The translations under genes were made by a program, and so were the position numbers. Of a stretch of DNA of 64,000 nt, positions 1-64,000 are shown piece after piece. Source of the stretch: Acanthochromis polyacanthus (Eukaryota > Chordata > Actinopteri > Pomacentridae). Numbering within the stretch: the first letter of the stretch is position 1; each line of letters starts with the position of its first letter. The stretch is from contig NC_067113.1 in assembly GCF_021347895.1 (NCBI RefSeq), positions 39,471,474-39,535,473 on the forward strand, given 5' to 3'. The notes under the pieces are model-generated. The model was not told the DNA's origin. It worked only from the letters and a program-made list of their open reading frames with translations, and did not search any database.

Positions 1-960
1 ATGTTTCCTTATTGTGTGACGTCATTGTTACTGCTTTAACATTATAAATTAGAGGCTGAATGTTGGCAGAATGCCCCTTTAATCTGCAGCTGGGTGGAGT
101 TGGGGGTGAATACCTTCAGAGGCGAGTCAGGGCAGGAACCAACCTTCAAATACCTGTGTGCTGTTATGTGCGTTTGGTCTCCAGGTTAACAAAGCATCTT
201 CAGAAAACATTTTGTGTATTTTGTGTGCACTTAATTCATTTCTTTACATTGTGTCTGCTGCTCAGTGGGTTGTTTGAGGAAACTTTATTGTTCTCAAGAC
301 AGCAGGAAGAAGATCTGGAGGTGTTTTCATGTGAACTCGTAACCCAGACAGTCCATTCATGTGGCTGCAGATTTTAGGCTGCTGGGCCTTTTGTGGGCCA
401 AAGTGGATGACGATGTGTTCGTCACAGGGATCCAGAAGGCATGAATTAGCCTTTAAACACTACTGTGCCCTGCGCTTTGACTCACAGGTTACTGTAGTTC
501 ATCTGTGGCCTGTAAGGATGAGTCCTTCCAGTTCTGTGTTCATCATATTCTGTACAAGCTGGGACTGCAGATATCTGACTTATTACAAAGTCTTATTGGG
601 TGTTTAAATGTCTTTTATCCACTTTATTATCTTTATTACACTCCGGTATTTACTTCTGTTTGCTAACTCGCAGTGGTCTCGCTGTCACACAGTATTATCC
701 TGGAATAAATTCCTCCATTTGGGAAGCCAGTCGCCCCAAGTGAGGATGACTACACTTTCAACCAGACAGCAATCAACCAGCGCTAGTTCCTGCTGTTATT
801 CCCACACTTTTACAATTAATTTCTATAATATTTGTTACCTCCCTGCACACGAATGTTCCACCAATGGAATCCCCCAAGCATTACTGTGAACACTGTTGCA
901 CCATCTGATCTGATTCTTAGCAACACATACAAACAGATAAGAGTATTTTCCCCCTAGATC
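1..960. other. upstream DNA, no gene recognised
   Basis: Short open frames occur but none shows a protein family, a codon pattern or splice context that I can support. I see ordinary AT-rich intergenic sequence upstream of the grip1 distal promoter. Confidence 0.5.
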
Positions 961-1345
961 AAAAAAAAAATGCAGTCACACCATTCTACAAAGAGCTGCA
1001 TTAGCACCACAGAATGGTCTGACTATGTGAGACAACTGTGGTCAGTGTAAAGACATACAAACAGCTTTTTTTACAACCCCCAATAGCATACAGCAGAATT
1101 ACAATGAGGTCCAGTCAGACCATTCTGCACGGCACTGGAGAATGATCTGGCTGTACAAGACAACTGTGATCGGTTGAAAGACATCAAACAAGCCACAGCT
1201 TTTGTTTCAACCCCCTGTAGCATACAGCAGAATTATGAGGAGGTGCAGTCAGACCATTCTACACAGCACTAGAGAATTGTTGGGTTATACGAGACAACTG
1301 TGATCGGTTTGAAGACACACAAACAAGCCACATTCAAACCATTCT
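961..1345. repeat. degenerate tandem repeat, unit about 130 bp, with CCATTCT/AGAATGG inverted pairs
   Basis: Three units share the order CAGTCAGACCATTCT, then AGAGAAT, then GAGACAACTGTG, then ACAAACAAGCCA, then GCATACAGCAGAATTA. Units begin near 975, 1112 and 1247. In most units CCATTCT is followed 15-30 bases later by AGAATGG or a near match, so each unit can fold into a small hairpin. Related units recur at 2026 and at 3300-3900. Confidence 0.7.
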
Positions 1346-3300
1346 CCAACACTATTTTAAATTAACACCGTCGCAGCATCCTGTTCAAAGACCTGCCCAA
1401 GATGATTGTGATTGGTGTAGCATCCCTGGCTTTATTAAAGAAGTGCTCTCTCACTGATGCCTTTTCAGTTGTTTTTATTTTGTAAGACTGTAAGAGCTAG
1501 GACAATAACAGAAAAAGAAAACAAAATATCACATTCATATTCATATCTTAACTTAAATACATTTACTGTAATAACAACTTATAGAATAACTGAATTAATC
1601 CCAAAATATACACATTATAAACGAAAGAGTAATGACCGGACGATACTACAAAAACTCAACCTAGCTAAAACACACATTCAAAGTCAACACAAAGGCCACA
1701 AAACCATCAATAAAAAAGTCACAATTTAAACTACTATAAACACAAATTAAACAGAGACACACACAAACCTTGTCCCCTTTAGCCAGAGATTTGTCCGTTT
1801 TCTATTTCCTTAACTTTCCGTTTTTATTTACACTCTACACTTTTTGTTGTCAGACGCCATACTCCTTCCTGCCGTGCAACACTACCAAAATAAAAGCACC
1901 CGATTTAACTTAATCAAAAGGAACTTAAATTATAAGAAAAACTGAGATGAACAACTAAAATTTAGGTCATTTACAATTGGTTTAAAGAAACACAAACAAG
2001 CCAGAGTTTTCTACCACCTATGGGTGCAGTCAGACCATTCTACACAGTGATATAGAAAAATCTGTCTGTGAGACTGCTAACCCTTTTGGAACATATTGTG
2101 TTGAATAAATCACTACTTATTCAAGGTTAAATGGTAAAAAACAAACAAACAAGGTCTCAGTTTGTGAATCTGGAACAATCCTGATTTTCATAATACAATC
2201 AGCAACTCAAACACTGTTTCATTAACGCAGCTTTTTTTTTTAAATCGCTGCTACTCGTATGTTTGTAGAATCTGTCAGCTTTTATAAACAAAAACAATTA
2301 AACTCTGGAAATGCTGATATTGAATTATGTATTAGTCTTTCTTCTCAAATTCCGGTTTTGCTGAGTTTGTCTCCTGCTGCTTAGCTGTGTGTCGTCTTGA
2401 ACAGCAACAAAAACAACAACAACAAAAACAACATCAACAACAGCGCGGGGTGGCCCTCCTGGAGTGCTGACATCTAAATCCATCTATATCAGTCACAAAA
2501 GCACAGTAATCTGCTGTCTTCTCTCTCAGGATTTATACAGCTCAACATGCTTTAAATTGTGTGAAATGATTTGGAGACTTTTCCACATTTCAGCACCAAG
2601 ATTGACCAAAACAAAAAAAAACTACAGAGAGAAAAAGACTGAATATTTTCTTCAAATATTGAAAGACACAGAGCTAAGCAACATGTGTGACAAAGAAAAG
2701 CATCAAATTCTAACATGAGAGGCTGAAACGAGGACATAGGTCATATTTTTGCTGAAGAAATGACACCATTATTCCATTTTTTCATCTTATCTCCAGACTG
2801 ATCAGTACAGCACTGTAGTGGATAACAGACTCACCCTGGAGCTCTATTCATGGTCGTCCTTCAGCCACTGACTGATTAGTCATTGCAATTGTCTAATTAA
2901 GCTAAAAGGCTAAACATTTGCCGATTCAAGCGACTCAAATGTGACAAAACGCTGCTTTGGTGTCTTTCGTTTCACTGTAAATTAAACATCTTTGGACTTA
3001 CACAACGTTGAACTCGGAAATGTTGCTACTTCAGGCTTTTTTAAGACAAAATTATTAAAGTAGTTGTTGAAAAGAAAAGGTAATGTTGAATTTACTAACA
3101 TGTACGATAGAAGAATGCTGCAAATTCTCACATCTGAGAGGCTGAATTGAGGAAATAGTCTGTTTTGCTGAAAACCCCCCACTATTATTATATTGTTTGA
3201 TCTTTAGACTAATCTTTTTGTTGAAAGTATGGCATTAAAGACCTTCATCTGAATACACCAGCAGTGAGACTAATGCAACTGATTCTTTTTGTTACGACTC
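1346..3300. other. AT-rich DNA with one isolated repeat unit; no gene seen
   Basis: A single copy of the CAGTCAGACCATTCTACACAG repeat lies at about 2026-2075. An (AAC)n/(CAAAAA)n run lies at about 2402-2443. Two related stretches at about 2690-2740 and 3110-3160 share the 'AACATGAGAGGCTGAA / ATCTGAGAGGCTGAA' motif. No coding exon or RNA gene is recognised. Confidence 0.5.
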
Positions 3301-3905
3301 TCTTCCTTGGCATACACTTAAACAATTAGACCATTCTACACAGTGCTAGAGAATGGCTGTGTAGGACAAATACTACTCTGATATTTGTTTTCATTTGCAC
3401 TCTTACACCAAACTTGACATGTTTTAGTGATAGCTGGAAGTTAAAAAAATAAAAATGAGGTGCAGTCAGACCATTCTAGATGATGTAGTCTGAATATGTG
3501 AGACTAATGTCAACCTTATTTGTTTGCTCTTTTTTGGCTCTTTCGTTTGAGATATCAGTGAATATTTGAGGTTCTAATGCTTAAAAATGTCACGAAGCGC
3601 AGTCAGACCATTCTACACAGTCCTGTTTAGAACAATCTATGTGAGACTAATGCAAGTCTGATCTTTTTTGTTACCTGTACTCTTCCTTTGTATACACTTC
3701 AGTGAAAATTGGGTGTCCCATCACTTAAAAAATTAGACCATTCTGCTCAGTGCTAGAGAATGGCTGTGTAGGACTAATACAGCTCTGACAAGTGTTTTCA
3801 TTGGTGCTCTTGCTTGACAGGTTTTAGCTATAACATGTTCTTTGACTTCTTAAAAATATGAACAAGGTGCAATTAGACCATTCTACACACTATTCAAGGC
3901 TAATA
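3301..3905. repeat. second block of the CCATTCT-type tandem repeat
   Basis: Five diverged units begin near 3325, 3462, 3600, 3733 and 3868, spaced about 130-140 bp. Each has (CAGTCA or CAATTA)GACCATTCT, and the better ones have AGAGAATGGCTGTGTAGGAC about 20 bases later. This is the same family as at 961-1345. It ends about 300 bp before the grip1 CpG-rich promoter. Confidence 0.65.
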
Positions 3906-4099
3906 AAGAAGAGCCATGCTATTGACCACTTTTAGATGTTGGCACTGGTTTTGTGTAGTTCTCACTTTGTGTGGTTGGAACTGTTCTTCAACATGGGGCC
4001 CCTGGACCGCTCAGGGGCCGCTGGGTGTTAGCCTGCATCCATGACTTTGCCTTTGCAGGACTGAGCTGATAAAGGCTGTTGAAGCAGAAACGGACAGAT

Positions 4100-4549
4100 T
4101 ATTGATCTCCCTCCATCTCCATCTCTCTCTCTGCTATGAATCAATGTATGAATGAATGGAGGAGGCGCGTGCTCGCCACTGTCGCCTCATTGGAAAATGA
4201 TCGATACATGTGATCGGTTCCGGTGACCCTCTTGTCATCACGTCACCCCGCCGGTCTCCGCCTGCCTCTCTCCTCCAAAGACCGGCGAGGCTCCGGGGTA
4301 GAGTTACCGAGGGGGGAGGGGGTCGAGAGACACCGGCGGAGAGCGGCGGAGGAGGAGAGAGAGAGAGGAGAGGGGAGAGAGAGGGGAGAGAGAGGTAGAC
4401 GGTGGACGGGGAGGTGGATCCAGCGTAGCTCCGGCTAAAGCTAACTAGCCATGTTGCTGTCGCCGCCGCTGCTGCTGCTCCTCCCGCTGCTGGTGGTGTG
4501 TGTCTGCTAGCGGGCCGCCCTGGACTCCCTATCCGCCCTGAGGTGCATC
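4100..4549 (+). promoter_or_regulatory. grip1: CpG-rich promoter and 5' leader of distal first exon 1b
   Basis: This GC- and CpG-rich stretch lies just upstream of the distal ATG. It contains an inverted CCAAT box (ATTGG at 4189-4193), a long purine run of GAGA type at about 4310-4395, and a GCTAGC/GCTAAC-rich leader. CpG richness continues to about 5170 in the intron, so a CpG-island promoter is likely. No convincing TATA box was seen. The transcription start cannot be fixed from sequence alone. Confidence 0.6.
4451..4510 (+). CDS. upstream ORF in the exon 1b leader (19 codons)
   Basis: An ATG 99 bases before the exon 1b start opens a 19-codon frame ending in TAG at 4508-4510. It is in frame with the main ATG but terminated before it. 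The peptide is almost pure Leu/Pro/Val, with a CVC tail after a run of leucines. If the mRNA starts upstream of 4451, ribosomes would meet this ATG (context GCCATGT) before the main one (context ATCATGC). It probably acts, if at all, as a translational brake rather than a functional peptide. Transcript start is unknown. Confidence 0.4.
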   Translation: MLLSPPLLLLLPLLVVCVC

Positions 4550-62406
<57,857 letters not shown>

Positions 62407-62408
62407 GT

Positions 62409-62590
62409 AACCTAAGAAAAACCTACAAATAATCTAAACACAACCTAAATCAACCTAAACCCAATCTATATATAACCTAAACCCACCTATACCCAACCGA
62501 AACTACCCTAAATATAACCTGGAATCACCTATACCAAACCAAAACCAACCTAAATATAACCTAAACACACCTAAATCCGCCTAAAGCCAT
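62409..62590 (+). repeat. AACCTAAACCCAAC-type minisatellite at the start of intron 15
   Basis: About 12 diverged units contain AACCTAAA(C/T), CAACCTAAACCCA or ATATAACCTAAAC. The block lies immediately before the Tc1 insertion. Confidence 0.7.
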
Positions 62591-62591
62591 C

Positions 62592-64000
62592 TACAGTGCC
62601 TATCATAAGTATTCACCCCCTTTGATGTTTTACCCTTTTATTGCTTTCATAAATCAATCATGGTCAATAACATTTGGCTCTTAACACAAAAATTTATAGG
62701 AAAAACTCTTTAATGTCAAAGTGAAAACAGATTTCTATAAAGTAATGTTAATGAAAGAAAATTCTATAAATGAAAATAATTGTTTGCATAATTATTCCCC
62801 CCCTTCAAGTCAGTATTTCGTAGATGCACCTTTGGCTGCAATCACAGCAGTGAGTCTGTGTGGATAGGTCTCAGTCAGTCTGCACATCTGCCCACTGCAG
62901 TTTTGCTCCATTCTTCTTTGCAAAACTGCTCAAGCTCTGTCAGGTTGCGCGGGTATCGGGCATGAACAACCCTTTTCAAGTCCAGCCACTAATTCTCTAT
63001 AGGATCGAGGTCTGGGCTTTGACTCGGCCACTCCAGAACATTTACCTGGTTCTTTTTTAACCATTCCTGTGTAGCTTTTGCAGTATGTTTTGGATCATTG
63101 TCTTGCTGGAAAATAAATCTTCTCCCAAGACGTAGTTCTCTTGCAGACTGAAAAAGATTGTCCCCCAGGATTTCAGTGTATTTTGCAGCATTCATTCTGC
63201 CCTCTATCTTTACAAGCCTTCCAGGTCCAGTTGCTGAGAAACATCCCCACAGCATGATGCTGCCACCACCATGCTTCACAGTGGGGATGGTGTGTTTTTG
63301 GTGATGTGCAGTGTTTGGTTTCCCCCAAACATGACGTCTTGTCTGATGGCCAAAAAGCTCAATTTTGGTCTCACCAGACCAAAGAATCTTCTTCCACTTG
63401 ACCATGGAGTCTTCCACGTGCTTTTTGGCAAACTCTAGTCCAGATCTAATATGACTTTTCTTCATCAGTGGCTTTCTCATTGCCACTCTCCCATAAAGCT
63501 TTGACCGGTGAAGAACCCGGGCAGCAGTTGCTACATGCACAGTCTCTCCCATCTCAGCAGCTGAAGCGTGTAACTCCTTCAGAGTAGTTGTAGGGTCTTG
63601 GTGGCTTCTCTCACTAGTCTCCTACTTGTAGGTCACTCAGTTTACGAGGGCGGCCTGATCTAGGCAGATTCACACAAGTGCCATATTCCTTCCATTTCTT
63701 GATAACTGATTTCACTGAACTCCGGGGGATGTTCAGTGCCTTGGAAATGTTTTTGTAACCATCCCCTGAATTGTACTTCTCAATAACCCTTTCCCTGAGT
63801 TGCTTAGAGTGTTCTTCTGTCTTCATGGTGTCATGGTAGCCAGGAATACTGATCAACCACTCTCTGGACCCTTCAGACAGGTGTTTTACAACTCAATCAC
63901 TTGAAACACACCCACACCACTCAGGTGATCTTCATTTCACTAATTGTGAGACTATTGGCAACAATTTGATGGACCTCTATTGAATTAGACCATTAAATTA
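62592..64000 (-). mobile_element. Tc1/mariner transposon, antisense in intron 15, runs off the window
   Basis: The left end is the TA target followed by CAGTGCCTATCATAAGTATT and CACCCCC, a typical fish Tc1 terminal repeat. The transposase pseudogene fills 62875-63856 on the minus strand. The matching right terminal repeat is not present before 64000, so the element continues or is truncated there. Confidence 0.92.
62875..63856 (-). pseudogene. Tc1 transposase pseudogene (frame break, nonsense codon, first catalytic Asp lost)
   Basis: The N-terminal frame (63614-63856) has the paired-type helix-turn-helix (ISKALNIPRSSVKSVIKKWK) and the GRPRK linker. After a frame break between about 63553 and 63613, the second frame holds the catalytic core: [44 protein letters not shown] and [13 protein letters not shown]. 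The first Asp of the DDE triad, normally in WSDE, reads Gly (WSGE). A TAG stop follows PIEN, after which the old frame goes on as WLDLKRVVHARYPRN to a stop at 62875-62877. The copy is clearly dead. Confidence 0.93.

Noticed and set aside
60..889. Three consecutive frames of 82-105 codons at the left edge
   Set aside because: No recognisable domain, no shared splice context and AT-driven composition; consistent with chance.

Overview
The window is eukaryotic, vertebrate and almost certainly teleost nuclear DNA. It has widely spaced exons with GT-AG splice sites, dense (GT)n microsatellites, many degenerate intronic minisatellites, and several DNA transposons of the kinds common in fish (hAT, Tc1/mariner), plus one LINE tail. 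I see no bacterial-style operon, CRISPR array, tRNA gene or complete rRNA gene.

One gene explains the window: the 5' part of grip1 (glutamate receptor-interacting protein 1, a multi-PDZ synaptic and trafficking scaffold) on the + strand. I could place three mutually exclusive first coding exons at about 4.55, 23.7 and 40.8 kb. All end in phase 1 and splice to the same second exon at 51136. Fourteen shared exons follow, to 62406. They encode PDZ1, PDZ2, PDZ3, the Ser/Pro-rich linker, PDZ4 and the first half of PDZ5. Joined from the 40.8-kb exon this gives 604 codons plus 2 bases with the reading frame kept at every junction. The rest of PDZ5, PDZ6, the later linker and PDZ7 lie beyond the window. 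The first exon at 4.55 kb matches the palmitoylated GRIP1b N-terminus and the one at 40.8 kb matches GRIP1a. The one at 23.7 kb gives a third, arginine- and tyrosine-rich N-terminus that I do not recognise from the literature.

Layout: 1-4.1 kb, upstream DNA with a hairpin-bearing tandem repeat; 4.2-5.2 kb, CpG-rich promoter, uORF and exon 1b; 5.4-23 kb, intron with tandem repeats, an hAT element (11.3-12.3 kb) carrying the 5' tip of 18S rRNA, a GT-flanked inverted-repeat element and a mariner remnant; 23.1-23.9 kb, promoter and exon 1c; 24-40 kb, intron with a tandem array, a 617-bp duplication, an hAT element between 287-bp direct repeats, a second GT-flanked element, a MITE and several minisatellites; 39.8-40.8 kb, pyrimidine-rich promoter and exon 1a; 41-51 kb, intron with tandem repeats, an L2-like LINE tail and a 2-kb hAT element containing a GC-rich 735-bp foldback; 51-62.4 kb, the compact PDZ-coding part; 62.6-64 kb, a broken antisense Tc1 transposon.

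The observations I find most interesting are the three interchangeable N-termini, which look like three different membrane-association modules; an intronic minisatellite seeded by the 3' end of coding exon 9; the 287-bp direct repeats abutting a hAT element; the 18S rRNA fragment inside another hAT element; and the NotI-rich foldback. Exon boundaries come from splice consensus, frame and remembered GRIP1 similarity only; no alignment or expression data were available.
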